Notes: generated by a model not told the origin, from the sequence alone. DNA of 64,000 nt from Prevotellaceae bacterium UBA4361 (GCA_002393575.1 DGSN01000072.1:34109-98108), one strand, 5' to 3'. Numbered from the stretch's first letter, positions 22,423 through 32,545 are shown. A program made the numbers and translations.

Positions 22423-23868
22423 TTATTGCTTGATGAATACGAAGCGACCTGTGATGTCGTTGAAATAAACATCGTAGGTGCCTGCTGAGATGCTGATGTT
22501 TGGTCCGTCCTGAGTACCTACACCGTATGACTTCTGGTCGATGTTGACATCTGCACCCCAGTTGGTGCCCCAGTCGAGATTTGCCTTGAACTTGATGCCA
22601 CCAGCCGTGACTTCCAATCCGCGGATGTACCAGTTGTGGAGGTTGCCTTCGTTCTGACGTGCTAACTCGGTGTCGCTCCAACCGTTGAAATCGCCAGCGA
22701 GGGAGATGTTGGTGTACTCGGTTGGAGTTTGGTTTTCGAGCTTCGTCCAAGTGTAAGTGAGTTCGTCGAAATTAACGGTGAGCGTGTAGAATCCTGCTTC
22801 AGGCGACTGGAACGCCTGTGCGCCCGCAGTGATGAGCTTGCCTGCTGCTGATCCATCACCATCCACTTCGGTACCAATGGCTTTGTCCCAGTTGCCGACA
22901 TCGTCGGAACGCCATGCCTTGAGGTCCCAAGCTCCTTTCCAGTTGGTGGTGTATTCCTGAACCAGGCCGTCAACAGGATAGAAGGCACTGATTCGGTCAG
23001 TTGTCCATCCGTTTGGATTACCTGTCACGAAGAAATAGACAGAATAAGGAACGTAGGAGTAAGTCCAATCCTTTGGCGAAATGGTGAACTTGTATGTGCC
23101 ACCTTGTTCGCACTGGAAGGAGTTGCCGCTGTTGCTGTCTTCGTTGAAGAAGCCCGAAGTAGCGGTGTCGCCATTGGAATTGGCACGGAGAAGTCCGTTC
23201 CAATCCTGATTGTCAACTGCAGACTGCGGTGCGAAGCAGAACCACTCAGAATTGCCTACAGTGAGGATGACAGAGAAGGTGCCATCTTCGTTCTTTTCCA
23301 TAGGGGTTGGTGCTGCGAGGTTCCAGCCGTTATAGCCACCAACGTAATAGTAGGCATCTTCGTTGGCAATGGCAGGCAGTTCGGGTGTGACGAATGAGAA
23401 GGCAAAGCTATCCACCGTGGCTGCATCGATAGTGAGGGCAGCAGGCACTGCCACACCTTCATCGTCGAGGCTGGCTGCCTTGACGGTGCATTCCATGAGA
23501 CGTGTGGTCTTTGCCTTCGACTTGTAGAAGGTTTCGCATGCGTTCTTGATGTCGCTAAGGGCAACGATGAGGTCGCCATTTTCTGAAATGCAAGGCACAT
23601 CGATGCCGTTCATCTTGAGGTTGGAGTAAACCAGCTTGGCATTGTTTACGCCATTGACATAGCTCTGTGTTAACAAAGTGACATTCGATTCCTCTACCGT
23701 CGCAAAGTCAATTGCGTTGGCAGTGAGATTGGCAGCAGCGGTGATGGTCTCGAAGTCGGGTCCTTGCGGATTGGACTGAGGGTTTGCCCAGTCGGTGTAT
23801 TCCTCATTGCACGACACGGCTGCGAACGATGCCATGAGGATTCCTCCATATAAAAATATCTTTTTCAT
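22423..23868 (-). CDS. susF: SusF-like starch-binding outer membrane lipoprotein
   Basis: 481 residues with a lipoprotein signal (MASFAAVSC, Cys20) followed by an acidic NEEYTD stretch. An N-terminal Ig-like SusE/F domain is followed by three beta modules of the SusE/SusF starch-binding kind, seen as AYYYVGGYNGWNLAAP, FFVTGNPNGWTTDR and NISLAGDFNGWSDTE; each carries conserved aromatic residues that would stack on glucose rings. It lies last in the susCDEF order on the outer face of the cell. The exact number of binding modules is my reading of the repeats. The symbol follows synteny with Bacteroides thetaiotaomicron. Confidence 0.85.
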   Translation of the reverse strand: MKKIFLYGGILMASFAAVSCNEEYTDWANPQSNPQGPDFETITAAANLTANAIDFATVEESNVTLLTQSYVNGVNNAKLVYSNLKMNGIDVPCISENGDLIVALSDIKNACETFYKSKAKTTRLMECTVKAASLDDEGVAVPAALTIDAATVDSFAFSFVTPELPAIANEDAYYYVGGYNGWNLAAPTPMEKNEDGTFSVILTVGNSEWFCFAPQSAVDNQDWNGLLRANSNGDTATSGFFNEDSNSGNSFQCEQGGTYKFTISPKDWTYSYVPYSVYFFVTGNPNGWTTDRISAFYPVDGLVQEYTTNWKGAWDLKAWRSDDVGNWDKAIGTEVDGDGSAAGKLITAGAQAFQSPEAGFYTLTVNFDELTYTWTKLENQTPTEYTNISLAGDFNGWSDTELARQNEGNLHNWYIRGLEVTAGGIKFKANLDWGTNWGADVNIDQKSYGVGTQDGPNISISAGTYDVYFNDITGRFVFIKQ

Positions 23869-23900
23869 AATCTTTTCTGTGTTTGATTGGTTAAGAAGGG

Positions 23901-23952
23901 GACAGAAGGTGTAGAGAGGATAGAGGACTTCCCTACCCCTCTACGACCTGTC
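23901..23952. other. Stem-loop in the susE-susF spacer
   Basis: GACAGAAGGTGTAGAG pairs with CTCTACGACCTGTC across about 20 bases. In the minus-strand transcript there is no T run after it, so it is more likely an mRNA processing or stability element between susE and susF than a terminator. Confidence 0.45.
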
Positions 23953-23959
23953 TTTTTCT

Positions 23960-25111
23960 TTATTCAATACGTCCCGTTCCCTGAGTGAAGTTGATGTATG
24001 CTTTCTGTCCAGCAAAAACTTGGTAAGAAAATTCCTCACCTACATTTTCTGCCCAGTTGTTTGGAATATCGACGTTGCGATAGAAGAGTGTGCCATCGTT
24101 CTTGACGGTGAACTCAGTCTTCCACCAGTCGATGCCGCAATCGACAGCGAGACGCAATTCTCCATCGGCAGAGAAAGCAGGAGATACCCATTCGCCTTCG
24201 TTGGCAGGAGCGGTGAGCTGCCAGCCATCCTGGAAGCCCCAGTCGAGACCAGTGAGGTTGCCCGATGGAACATAGACAGCCGCCTTGCGGGTGATGAGTT
24301 CGTACTGGAGTGCGCCGTTGGCAATCTTGCCCTTCACGATGATGGTGTACCATCCACCGTTTGCCACCCTGATGTTGGCAGCATCGCTTGAAGCGTCAAC
24401 ACTTTCGAGTCCGGCACCAGCATCATCAGTCACAGTGATCTGACCGTAGCCCTTGTCGTTACCCTTCCAGCCATTGTCCTGATTAATCTTGAACTCTGCT
24501 CCAGCAGGGAGATAAACAACGCCATAGTAGAATCCATCCTGACTGAATGCTTGATTCAGCGGAACGAACTTGCTCCAACCATCGGATGCAGGGAAGCTGC
24601 CGACGATGTACATCTTTTCAGGAAGCGAAATCTCTACCACAGGAACGTATGCCTGCACCTTTGAAAGGGTGATGGTGTTGGATGTGGCTTGTCCCAAATC
24701 GTCGTTTCCAAAGACATGAGCGGTGAGATAGACGTAAATAGGAATAGGCTTGGAAAGGTCCTTGTCGCCTGCAAGTGCAAGAATCTTGTCGTTAAGCTCA
24801 GATGCAGGAATTTTGATGTATGCAGAGGTAGAGGTGGTAGCAAGACTTTCAAAATTCTCGTTATCGAGGCTCACCCATGTGGTATAGACCGTGGAAACAG
24901 GAAAACCATAGTTTGGCTGGCTGGTTGAGAGAGTCAGATAGTCGGAATGCTCAAGGTCGTAAACATTGTTGAGAGCATAGCCCGGAATGTTGAGTTCGAA
25001 GCTATTTGCCTCATTATTGAATGTCGGATTGCTGTCACGATCCTCGGAGCAGGAAGAAAAACCAAATCCTACAACTGCGAGCATCAGCAATGTATAAAAT
25101 ATCTTTTTCAT
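23960..25111 (-). CDS. susE: SusE-like starch-binding outer membrane lipoprotein
   Basis: 383 residues with a lipoprotein signal (VVGFGFSSC, Cys20). The N-terminal SusE domain (about 30-150) is followed by two starch-binding modules: one at about 165-275 (KMYIVGSFPASDGWSKF) and one at about 280-383 (VYVPSGNLTGLDWGFQDGWQ). SusE in B. thetaiotaomicron binds starch at the surface next to SusCD and affects the size of imported oligosaccharides. It starts 23 bases after the susD stop, consistent with one transcript. Confidence 0.85.
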   Translation of the reverse strand: MKKIFYTLLMLAVVGFGFSSCSEDRDSNPTFNNEANSFELNIPGYALNNVYDLEHSDYLTLSTSQPNYGFPVSTVYTTWVSLDNENFESLATTSTSAYIKIPASELNDKILALAGDKDLSKPIPIYVYLTAHVFGNDDLGQATSNTITLSKVQAYVPVVEISLPEKMYIVGSFPASDGWSKFVPLNQAFSQDGFYYGVVYLPAGAEFKINQDNGWKGNDKGYGQITVTDDAGAGLESVDASSDAANIRVANGGWYTIIVKGKIANGALQYELITRKAAVYVPSGNLTGLDWGFQDGWQLTAPANEGEWVSPAFSADGELRLAVDCGIDWWKTEFTVKNDGTLFYRNVDIPNNWAENVGEEFSYQVFAGQKAYINFTQGTGRIE

Positions 25112-25134
25112 AACTTATGCTTCATTTGATTTAA

Positions 25135-26805
25135 TTAATAACCAAGGTTCTGAGTCATATTGCTGTTAGCAGACAACTCATTGGCAGGAATTGGATAGAC
25201 ATTGTAGATAGGGCTAACTCCTGTGCCTGTGTAAGAGCCTCCCTTCCAATCCCAGAGGTATTCGCCAGAGGTGAAGTAACCAAAACGAATCAGGTCGGAA
25301 CGACGACGGCCTTCGAAGTAGAACTCACGGCACCACTCGTCGCAGATGTCACGCTCGGTGACGGTGCTGAGCGGATTGGCATGAGCACGAGAACGAAGCG
25401 CGTTGAGCAAAGTGATGACCTTGTTGGTTGCACCTTCGAGACGGAAGGTAGCCTCAGCGAGTGTGAGGTATGCCTCAGCCACACGGAAGAGAGGAACATC
25501 GGTGTCGGAGTAAGAAACATCCTTTGGTGAGCCATTGGCAGGGTCGCAATAAGCATTGGTCCACTTCATGATGCCAAGACCTGCGCTGAAAGTGGTCTTT
25601 TCCTCGGTGCTGGTGGTGCGGACATTGCCCTTGTTGCCTTTGTCGTCAACAGACCATCCAGAGAAGAAGCGAGCACGGTCGTCGCCAGCTGCCCTCACCA
25701 CGGCTTCGATGTCGAGCGTGAGAGGCACATCGCTGAGGGAAGTGAAGAACTTCTTCACCAATGCTTCGCGAGAACGGTTACAAGTCCACTGCGACTTGGC
25801 AAGGCTCTGGTCAGGAGTGCCATTACCCGTGGTGGAAGCAATGGTATAGACGGAACCACCGTAGGAACGGCTGGTAGCACCATCGCAACGGATAGGGAAA
25901 ATGATTTCCTGACGAGCGTTGGCGTTCTCACCATTGTCGCCCATGAAGAGCTGCTGATAAGCAGTGAAGCCATTCTTCGACTCGGTGCAGAGCTTGTAGC
26001 TGCTATCAATGACCTTCTGTGCATACTCTTGTGCCAGTGCCCACTGAGCAGTGCCAGTATAAACTTGGGCATTGAGGTAGAGACGGGCAAGCAACATGTT
26101 GGCTGCCACGCGGTCAGCACGTCCGTAGTTGTCTGCGTTGTTAGCATTCTGGAGGAGCTGTTCACGGCTCTCTGCATTTTCGCCATTGATGTCCTTCAGT
26201 TCGCTGACAATGAAGTTGAAGCAATCCTCGCGTGAAATCTCCACAGGGAGTTCATCGTTGTAGTGCAACTTGTAAGGAGCCTTTCCATAAAGGTCGATGA
26301 AATAATAGTAGTGCAAAGCTCGGATGAAGCGCACCTCGGCACGGTTCTGTAGCATCTGCGCATCCTCGGAACCTTCGGTCTGGTCGAGATAGAAGTTGCA
26401 AAGCGTGATGTTGTACATGAGACGATAGTAGGTCAACTCATTGTAGCCATGAGAAGAGTTCCAACTGATGTTGGTGAGTTCAGGAATACCAGCATCGCCC
26501 TGCCATGTCCAAATACATTCATCGGAACAGAGTTCGTTGGCTTCGAACACACGACGATACAAAGAGGAGTTACCTTCGTCGAACTGAAGCATATCAGCAG
26601 TTTTATCACCAGAAGGACCTTTAACACCTGTAAGTGTGAGATTACCATAAATCTTGGCAAGAAGTCCTGTAGCATTGAACTCAGTGTTCGTCTGAGGGTC
26701 TTGGATGCTCTGGTCGAGGTCCTTCGTACAAGAGGACACTCCACCAGCAACAAGCAATGAAACCACGGCTGCAGGAATTACATTTTTGAGATATCTGAAT
26801 TTCAT
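25135..26805 (-). CDS. susD: SusD-like nutrient-binding outer membrane lipoprotein
   Basis: 556 residues with a lipoprotein signal (LLVAGGVSSC, Cys26). Helical TPR-like scaffold typical of RagB/SusD: LTYYRLMYNITLCNFYLDQT, EVRFIRALHYYYFIDLYGKAP, NMLLARLYLNAQVY, and the C-terminal CDEWCREFYFEGRRRSDLIRFG followed by NVYPIPANELSANSNMTQNLGY. It caps the SusC barrel at the surface and captures starch oligosaccharides. It is encoded 35 bases after susC. Starch as ligand is inferred from the locus. Confidence 0.93.
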   Translation of the reverse strand: MKFRYLKNVIPAAVVSLLVAGGVSSCTKDLDQSIQDPQTNTEFNATGLLAKIYGNLTLTGVKGPSGDKTADMLQFDEGNSSLYRRVFEANELCSDECIWTWQGDAGIPELTNISWNSSHGYNELTYYRLMYNITLCNFYLDQTEGSEDAQMLQNRAEVRFIRALHYYYFIDLYGKAPYKLHYNDELPVEISREDCFNFIVSELKDINGENAESREQLLQNANNADNYGRADRVAANMLLARLYLNAQVYTGTAQWALAQEYAQKVIDSSYKLCTESKNGFTAYQQLFMGDNGENANARQEIIFPIRCDGATSRSYGGSVYTIASTTGNGTPDQSLAKSQWTCNRSREALVKKFFTSLSDVPLTLDIEAVVRAAGDDRARFFSGWSVDDKGNKGNVRTTSTEEKTTFSAGLGIMKWTNAYCDPANGSPKDVSYSDTDVPLFRVAEAYLTLAEATFRLEGATNKVITLLNALRSRAHANPLSTVTERDICDEWCREFYFEGRRRSDLIRFGYFTSGEYLWDWKGGSYTGTGVSPIYNVYPIPANELSANSNMTQNLGY

Positions 26806-26840
26806 AATAATCTATGTTGTTTTTGAAATGTGAAACCTGA

Positions 26841-29800
26841 TTAGAAATTAAGGCTAAGACCGAGCATGAAGGTCATTGGACGTGGATAAACGCCACCGTC
26901 AACACCTGTGCCATGCGTGCGCTCTGGGTCAAGTCCCTTGTACTTGGTGATGACGAATGGATTCTGAACGAGTCCATAGATACGTCCTCCAAGACCCTTG
27001 AACGACTCGGAAGCAAAAAGATGGTTGAAGGAATAGCCGAGCGTGATGTTGTCGCAGCGCAGGAATGAAGCATTGCGCACGAAATAGTCGCTCATGTAGT
27101 AGTCGGTCTTTCCCTGGAAACCAAGGTCGATAGCCTCCTGAGTGGTGTTGCTGTAAGCATTGTTGGTGAAGAGTCCAGAGTAGGACACATTAGCATGTCC
27201 TGAGAGGAAGTCGTAGTAGAGGTAGTTGTTGAAGCTGGCACGGAGACTGAAGCTGAAGTCCCAGTTCTTATAGATGAACTTGTTGGTGAGACCCATCGTA
27301 ACATCAGCATCTGGCTTCTTATAAACATACTTGTCGTCGGCATTGATGATGCCATCAGCATTGCGGTCAACAAACACGCCTTCGAGTGGATTGCCATCCA
27401 CATCGTATGCCTGCTGGTAAACATAGAAACTGTTAGCAGGATAGCCTACCTTGTTCACTTGAACCTGATTTTTCAATCCTGCTGAGATTTTATCACCTGT
27501 GAGGAAGAAATCAGCCCCGTTGGTAAGTTCAACAATCTCGTTCTTGTTGTAAGTGACATTGTAGTTCACGGTCCAGGAGAAATCCTTGGTCACAACAGGG
27601 TGAGCATTGATGGCGAATTCAAGACCTGTGTTCTTGAGTGAACCTACGTTAATAGTCTTGTAGTTACCAAAGCCCATACCAGAAGCGATGCTCACGGTGG
27701 AAATCAAGTCCTTAGTCTTGCGATAGTACCAGTCGATAGCACCATCAATACGTCCGTTGAGGAAACTCCAGTCGAGTCCTACGTTCCATGTAGTGGTCGA
27801 TTCCCACTTCAGGTCGGTATTGTACATTTCTGGACGGTAGGTGTAGTACGTGACGTCACCGAGAGAATACTGTGCATACTGGTCGGAAACAACGTAACGA
27901 GGCAAATAGTAGAAGTCGTAGCCAATGTTCTGCTGACCAGTGATACCCCAACCGAGACGGAGCTTCAGTTCATCGAGAGCCTTGGCATCCTTCAGGAAGC
28001 TTTCTTCACTGATTTTCCATGCCAAACCGAGAGATGGGAATGTGCCCCACTTGTGACCTTTTGCAAAACGACTGGAACCATCCCAACGCATCGTGTAGGT
28101 GAGGAGGTAGCGATTGAGCAAACCATAGTTCAAACGGCCGAAGTAGCTCACCAACGTGTTGGTATAGATATGTTCACTCTCGCTACGGAGTGATGGAGAA
28201 TAAGCGACTGGAGAATCGAGCTTTTTGCCACTCTCGTCGTACCATTCATTTCCCTGTCCGAAGTCGTAGGTTTTTCTGTGGAAATGCTGCTCTTCCATAC
28301 CTGCCATGATGTCGAGGTTGTGGACGTCGTTCCAGTTGTGAGCATACTGTGCGTAGATGTTGCCTTGCAAGTTGTACTTGTAAGACTGGCTTGCACCAAC
28401 CCAGCCATAGTAGTTGTTACTAAATGAATAAGGAGAAATGCATGTTTCCTGACGACCTTCTGAGTAGTCGCCACCCACGTTGGCATGGATGTGAAGGTCT
28501 TCGAAACCGTGAATCTTGTAGTCGAACTCGATGTTACCAATCATCACATTGGATTTTGCTTGGTCGTCCTTGTTGTTGATAAGGGCAACAGGGTTCTGTG
28601 GAGTGTTGGTGTTGGTAGTGTATTTCCAATCCTTGTTGTTGTAAGTAGCAGCCTGTGGATTCTGCCAATAGCCACCAAATTCTTTGTAGCCAGCTTCATC
28701 ACTTGCCAAATAGACAGGACGGGTTGGGTCGGCACCGATGGCATTGCCAAATGCTCCGCCGTCAGGATACTTGTTCTTGCCGTGCATGTACTTAGCCGTG
28801 AGGTTGATGCTCAAGTGGTCATCGAAGAATGTTGGAGAGAGGTTCAACGATGTTGTGAAACGCTCGAACTTGGAGTTCTTCACGATACCGTTCTTGTTGG
28901 TATAGCCGAAGCTCAAGCGGTAAGGCAAAGTCTTCAGAGCACCCGTCACACTCACCTGATGGTCAGTACCCACTGCCAAGCGATAGATTTCGTCCTGCCA
29001 GTTGGTGTTGGCTGAGCCAAGAGAAGAGCCATCCTTGCCGAGGGTCTCCGTGATGTATGAGCGGTATTGGTCGCCACTCAGCACCTTGTAAGTCTTTCGA
29101 GGAGTGCCGAAGCTCACGTTGCCAGAGTAGTTGATTTTTGGCATCTTGGAGCCAACCTTTCCCTTCTTGGTCGTGATGATGATGACACCATTGCTGGCGC
29201 GGCTACCGTAGATAGCTGTTGCACTGGCATCCTTCAGCACCGTGAAGCTCTCAATGTCCTCAGGATTGACCATAGCGAGAGGGTTGGAAAGACCCTGCAC
29301 ACCATTGTTATCCATTGCCAAACCATCGATGACAATGAGAGGGTCGTTGTTGGCAGAGAGTGATGAACCACCACGGATGCGGATGGAAGCACTACCGCCT
29401 GGAGTACCATCGTTGGAGATGACGCTCACACCGGCAATTTTACCAACGAGCATGTCCTGCGCACTGGTAGTGATACCCTTCGACATTTCGTCGGGCTTGA
29501 TGGCAGTGACAGAACCCGTTGCATCCGACTTCTTCACCTTCGCATAACCAACAACCATAGTCTCTTCGAGCAATTTGCTGTCTTCGCGAAGAATGACGTT
29601 CACAGTTGGGGTAGCAGTCACTTCCTGGGTCTGATAACCCACGTAGGAGAAAACGAGTGTTGCACCTCTTGGCACTTTCAGGGTGAAGTCGCCATTCAAG
29701 TCTGTGGTTGTACCGTTCGACGTTCCTTTCTGAACAACAGTACCCAGCATGATTGGTTCACCCGTTGTGTCCTTCACGTGACCCTTGACGGTGATGTCTT

Positions 29801-29876
29801 GGGCTGAGACGTTGAGTGACACCATGATTCCCACAAGAAAGACGAGTAGGAATCGTAAGTTTAGCTTTCCGTTCAT
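26841..29876 (-). CDS. susC: SusC-like TonB-dependent transporter
   Basis: 1011 residues. Signal peptide (FLVGIMVSLNVSAQ), carboxypeptidase-regulatory-like domain (about 27-110, VKGHVKDTTGEPIMLGTVVQ), TonB box region, plug (about 115-230, IRGGSSLSANNDPLIVIDG and ILKDASATAIYGSRASNGVI type motifs), and a 22-strand-type barrel ending in LGLSLNF. It imports starch oligosaccharides into the periplasm with TonB energy, in complex with SusD. First gene of a susC-D-E-F transcript that may continue to the amylase. Upstream palindromes at 29958-30004 may lie in its leader or promoter. Confidence 0.95.
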   Translation of the reverse strand: MNGKLNLRFLLVFLVGIMVSLNVSAQDITVKGHVKDTTGEPIMLGTVVQKGTSNGTTTDLNGDFTLKVPRGATLVFSYVGYQTQEVTATPTVNVILREDSKLLEETMVVGYAKVKKSDATGSVTAIKPDEMSKGITTSAQDMLVGKIAGVSVISNDGTPGGSASIRIRGGSSLSANNDPLIVIDGLAMDNNGVQGLSNPLAMVNPEDIESFTVLKDASATAIYGSRASNGVIIITTKKGKVGSKMPKINYSGNVSFGTPRKTYKVLSGDQYRSYITETLGKDGSSLGSANTNWQDEIYRLAVGTDHQVSVTGALKTLPYRLSFGYTNKNGIVKNSKFERFTTSLNLSPTFFDDHLSINLTAKYMHGKNKYPDGGAFGNAIGADPTRPVYLASDEAGYKEFGGYWQNPQAATYNNKDWKYTTNTNTPQNPVALINNKDDQAKSNVMIGNIEFDYKIHGFEDLHIHANVGGDYSEGRQETCISPYSFSNNYYGWVGASQSYKYNLQGNIYAQYAHNWNDVHNLDIMAGMEEQHFHRKTYDFGQGNEWYDESGKKLDSPVAYSPSLRSESEHIYTNTLVSYFGRLNYGLLNRYLLTYTMRWDGSSRFAKGHKWGTFPSLGLAWKISEESFLKDAKALDELKLRLGWGITGQQNIGYDFYYLPRYVVSDQYAQYSLGDVTYYTYRPEMYNTDLKWESTTTWNVGLDWSFLNGRIDGAIDWYYRKTKDLISTVSIASGMGFGNYKTINVGSLKNTGLEFAINAHPVVTKDFSWTVNYNVTYNKNEIVELTNGADFFLTGDKISAGLKNQVQVNKVGYPANSFYVYQQAYDVDGNPLEGVFVDRNADGIINADDKYVYKKPDADVTMGLTNKFIYKNWDFSFSLRASFNNYLYYDFLSGHANVSYSGLFTNNAYSNTTQEAIDLGFQGKTDYYMSDYFVRNASFLRCDNITLGYSFNHLFASESFKGLGGRIYGLVQNPFVITKYKGLDPERTHGTGVDGGVYPRPMTFMLGLSLNF

Positions 29877-29957
29877 TTTTTGTACTTAAAGGTTAATTTG
29901 TTAGTAGTTAATTAATTTATAAAAGAATTTATTGATTCGTCTATAAAAGGTTTTATT

Positions 29958-30004
29958 GTATGGGCTGCTGGCAACAGCCCATACAATTAGGGGTTAACCC
30001 CTAA
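29958..30004. promoter_or_regulatory. Hairpin and 18-bp perfect palindrome upstream of susC
   Basis: GTATGGGCTG / CAGCCCATAC (29958-29967 and 29975-29984) form a 10-bp hairpin. Three bases further lies the perfect palindrome TTAGGGGTTAACCCCTAA at 29987-30004. Neither belongs to the repeat families of the window. On position alone this is a candidate regulator site or leader structure for susC, or the end of the susB transcript. Confidence 0.4.
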
Positions 30005-30047
30005 AGAAAACCCAAAGAGAGAGTTTCTTGTGAAGACTTATTTTATA

Positions 30048-30150
30048 AATGAAGAACCTTAGAAAGTACAAAGTACAAATTACAAGGTACATGCATGTCC
30101 TTTGACCTTAGTTCTTTGTCCTTTGTACCTATTTTCATTCTTCATTTCAC
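30048..30150. repeat. R3/R1 element between susB and susC
   Basis: It begins with the same end as the 4658 element (AATGAAGAACCTTAGAAAG, one change), has a shorter inside, and ends in R1 units overlapping the susB stop codon at 30147. Confidence 0.75.
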
Positions 30151-32327
30151 TTTTCCCCTTTCAGCTTCAGCTCAATGGCAAAGCCACCGCCTGGAGCCGA
30201 CTTCAGCTTCAGCACCGACTTGCTCGTCACCGTCTGCCTCTTGATGGTATAAGACTGCGGATTCAGCTGCCAATCGGCATTCTTGCCATCAGCATAAATC
30301 ACCGCTTCGTACTTCTTGCCAGGTGTGAGGAAACCGAGGGAAAGGCGAGTTTGATGTCCTGCACCATTCACCGTGCTACCCACATACCAGTTCTCGCTGT
30401 GCTTATCCTTACGAGCTATGGTTACGACCTTGCCTGGCTCAGCTTCCAGATACACGCTCTTCTGCCAATCCAATGGCACATCCTTGATGAACTGGAAGGC
30501 ATCGAGAAAACGATTGTAGTTTTCAGGAATGTCGGCTGCCATCTGCAACGGACTGTACATCGTGATATACAGAGCCAACTGGCGAGCCAATGTGCTGCGC
30601 ACCTTCGACGTGTTGTCCTTCTGCATCTTAGAGCAATCCATTTCGAAGATGCCAGGAGTGTAGTCCATCGGACCACCAATGAGGCGAGTGAACGGGAGGA
30701 TAGTGGTGTGCTCCACGGTGTTTCCTCCGAAAGCCTCATATTCAGTTCCTCGGGCACTCTCGTTGCCGATGAGGTTAGGATAAGTGCGGCAGATGCCCGT
30801 CGGACGCACTGCCTCGTGAGCATTGACCATAATCTTGTAATCAACAGCCTTCTCGATGCAATACTGATAGTGGTTGTTAGTCCACTGGCTGTAGTGGTGG
30901 TCGCCATGCGGAACAATGTTGCCCACATAACCGCTCTTCACAGCAGGATAGCCATGATCCACCATGAACTGATAAGCTTGGTCAAGATGACGCTCATAAT
31001 TGCGAGTGGAAGAAGAAGTCTCATGGTGCATAATCATCTTCACACCCTTAGAAGCAGCGTATGCCTGGATGGCATTCACGTCGAAGTCAGGATAAGGAGA
31101 GACGAAATCGAACACGAAGTCCTTCTCATGCCCGAACCAGTCTTCCCAACCTTGGTTCCAACCCTCCACCAGCACCGCATCGAAACCGTGCTTGGCAGCA
31201 AAGTCAATGTACTTCTTCACGTTCTCCGTGTTGGCAGCATGACGGCCGTGAGGCTTAGCCTTCGAGTAGTCGGTCTCGCCCAACTTGATAGAGCTGAAGT
31301 CGTCAGTATAGGACCAATGGCTGCGGTTCGTAATCATGTCCCACCACACACCGATGTATTTCGTTGGCTTAATCCACGAAGTGTCTTTGATTTTGCATGG
31401 TTCGTTCAGATTTAAGGTCATGCGAGAAGCAAGAATGTCGGCACCGCTCTTGCCCACGATAATCGTGCGCCACGGACTGACGCAAGGCGTCTGCATCCAG
31501 CCCTTGTCGCCCTGACCGTCAGGAGTCAGCCACGACTCAAACGTCTTGGTGCTTTCCTTGTAGTCCAAATGCATCGTCGCATAATTCAGGCAAGCCGCCT
31601 CATGGAGATTGATATAGAGACCGCCATCCGTCTTCAGCATGAGAGCAGTCTGCACACAAGCCCTGCCCACAGGAGTCTGCGAAGCATTGGAAGTGATGGC
31701 ATCCTTCATCCTGCCACGAATCTCAGAGAGACGGCTCTCCGTGAACGCATATTCCTGCGTGTCGTAGTCGCCAGGAATCCACCAAGCCGTGTGATCGTCA
31801 GTCATCGCAAACTGCGTGTGCTCCTCCTTAATCGTGAAATAAGTCAGATTCTTCTGGTCAGGGAACTCATAGCGGAACCCCAGTCCGTCGTCGAAAAGAC
31901 GGAAGCGAACCACCATCTCACGGTCGTTCTTCGGCTGATAGAGGCGAACCATCAGTTCGTTGTAGTGGTTGCGGATGCAGCTTTCCTCACCCCACACAGG
32001 CTCCCACGTTTCATCCACACTCTTGCTTTGCTGCTCCTTCAGTTCGAAACCGAACATCAAGTCAGCCTTCGCGTCAATCGTCTCAGCACTCGTGTGTCGA
32101 GCATTGTCGAACGATTCCTGCCTGCCAGCCACCTCCTTCTTCAGTTCAAAACCCATCCCACTGCTTTTCACCACCTCTTTCCCATCAAACAGCAAGCGAT
32201 AGCATGGCCTACCCTCCGCATTGATGGCGAATTGCATTTCGAACCTCCCATTAGGAGATTTCAAGCTTTGCGCAAAACAAGACAGATTCAAAACAAGAAT
32301 CAAAAAAGTCAATACAAAGCGTTTCAT
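30147..32327 (-). CDS. susB: GH97 alpha-glucosidase SusB
   Basis: A 726-residue periplasmic enzyme with signal peptide (LILVLNLSCFAQ). GH97 layout: N-terminal beta-supersandwich (to about 275), TIM barrel with TKYIGVWWDMI, AVLVEGWNQGWEDWFG, the HHETSSSTRNYE and NLIGNESARGTEYEAFGG motifs that carry the Glu catalytic and calcium ligands of inverting family members, and a C-terminal beta domain. In B. thetaiotaomicron SusB releases glucose from maltooligosaccharides imported by SusCD. It sits upstream of susC on the same strand. The stop lies in AAGTGAAATGAAGAATG, that is, in R2/R1 repeat DNA. Confidence 0.94.
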   Translation of the reverse strand: MKRFVLTFLILVLNLSCFAQSLKSPNGRFEMQFAINAEGRPCYRLLFDGKEVVKSSGMGFELKKEVAGRQESFDNARHTSAETIDAKADLMFGFELKEQQSKSVDETWEPVWGEESCIRNHYNELMVRLYQPKNDREMVVRFRLFDDGLGFRYEFPDQKNLTYFTIKEEHTQFAMTDDHTAWWIPGDYDTQEYAFTESRLSEIRGRMKDAITSNASQTPVGRACVQTALMLKTDGGLYINLHEAACLNYATMHLDYKESTKTFESWLTPDGQGDKGWMQTPCVSPWRTIIVGKSGADILASRMTLNLNEPCKIKDTSWIKPTKYIGVWWDMITNRSHWSYTDDFSSIKLGETDYSKAKPHGRHAANTENVKKYIDFAAKHGFDAVLVEGWNQGWEDWFGHEKDFVFDFVSPYPDFDVNAIQAYAASKGVKMIMHHETSSSTRNYERHLDQAYQFMVDHGYPAVKSGYVGNIVPHGDHHYSQWTNNHYQYCIEKAVDYKIMVNAHEAVRPTGICRTYPNLIGNESARGTEYEAFGGNTVEHTTILPFTRLIGGPMDYTPGIFEMDCSKMQKDNTSKVRSTLARQLALYITMYSPLQMAADIPENYNRFLDAFQFIKDVPLDWQKSVYLEAEPGKVVTIARKDKHSENWYVGSTVNGAGHQTRLSLGFLTPGKKYEAVIYADGKNADWQLNPQSYTIKRQTVTSKSVLKLKSAPGGGFAIELKLKGEK

Positions 32328-32397
32328 GATAATTAGGTCAGTTTTTGAGTTTTCAATCAGGGATTATTAGAGAGTTAAAAGTTAATAAGTTTTATGT

Positions 32398-32545
32398 CTA
32401 AGGTCTGAGGTCTAAGGACTAAGGTCTGAGGTATATCTCCTAAAGAAATCGGCAAATTATTAAAATTTAGTACATTTAGTCTATTTCTTTAGGAGACTTT
32501 TTACGCCTTTGACCTTTGACTTTCGACCTTTGACTTTTTTGCAAA
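32398..32545. repeat. R4 element enclosing an R8 element
   Basis: Outer arms GGTCTAAGGACTAAGGTC and GACCTTTGACTTTCGACC are R4; inside, CTCCTAAAGAAAT and ATTTCTTTAGGAG are the perfect ends of R8. It fills most of the 262-base spacer between the SusA-like gene and susB; no gene is seen there. Confidence 0.8.

Noticed and set aside
32436..32502. R8 hairpin as terminator of the SusA-like gene
   Set aside because: The T run follows the hairpin only on the plus strand, where no gene is upstream; on the minus transcript no T run follows.
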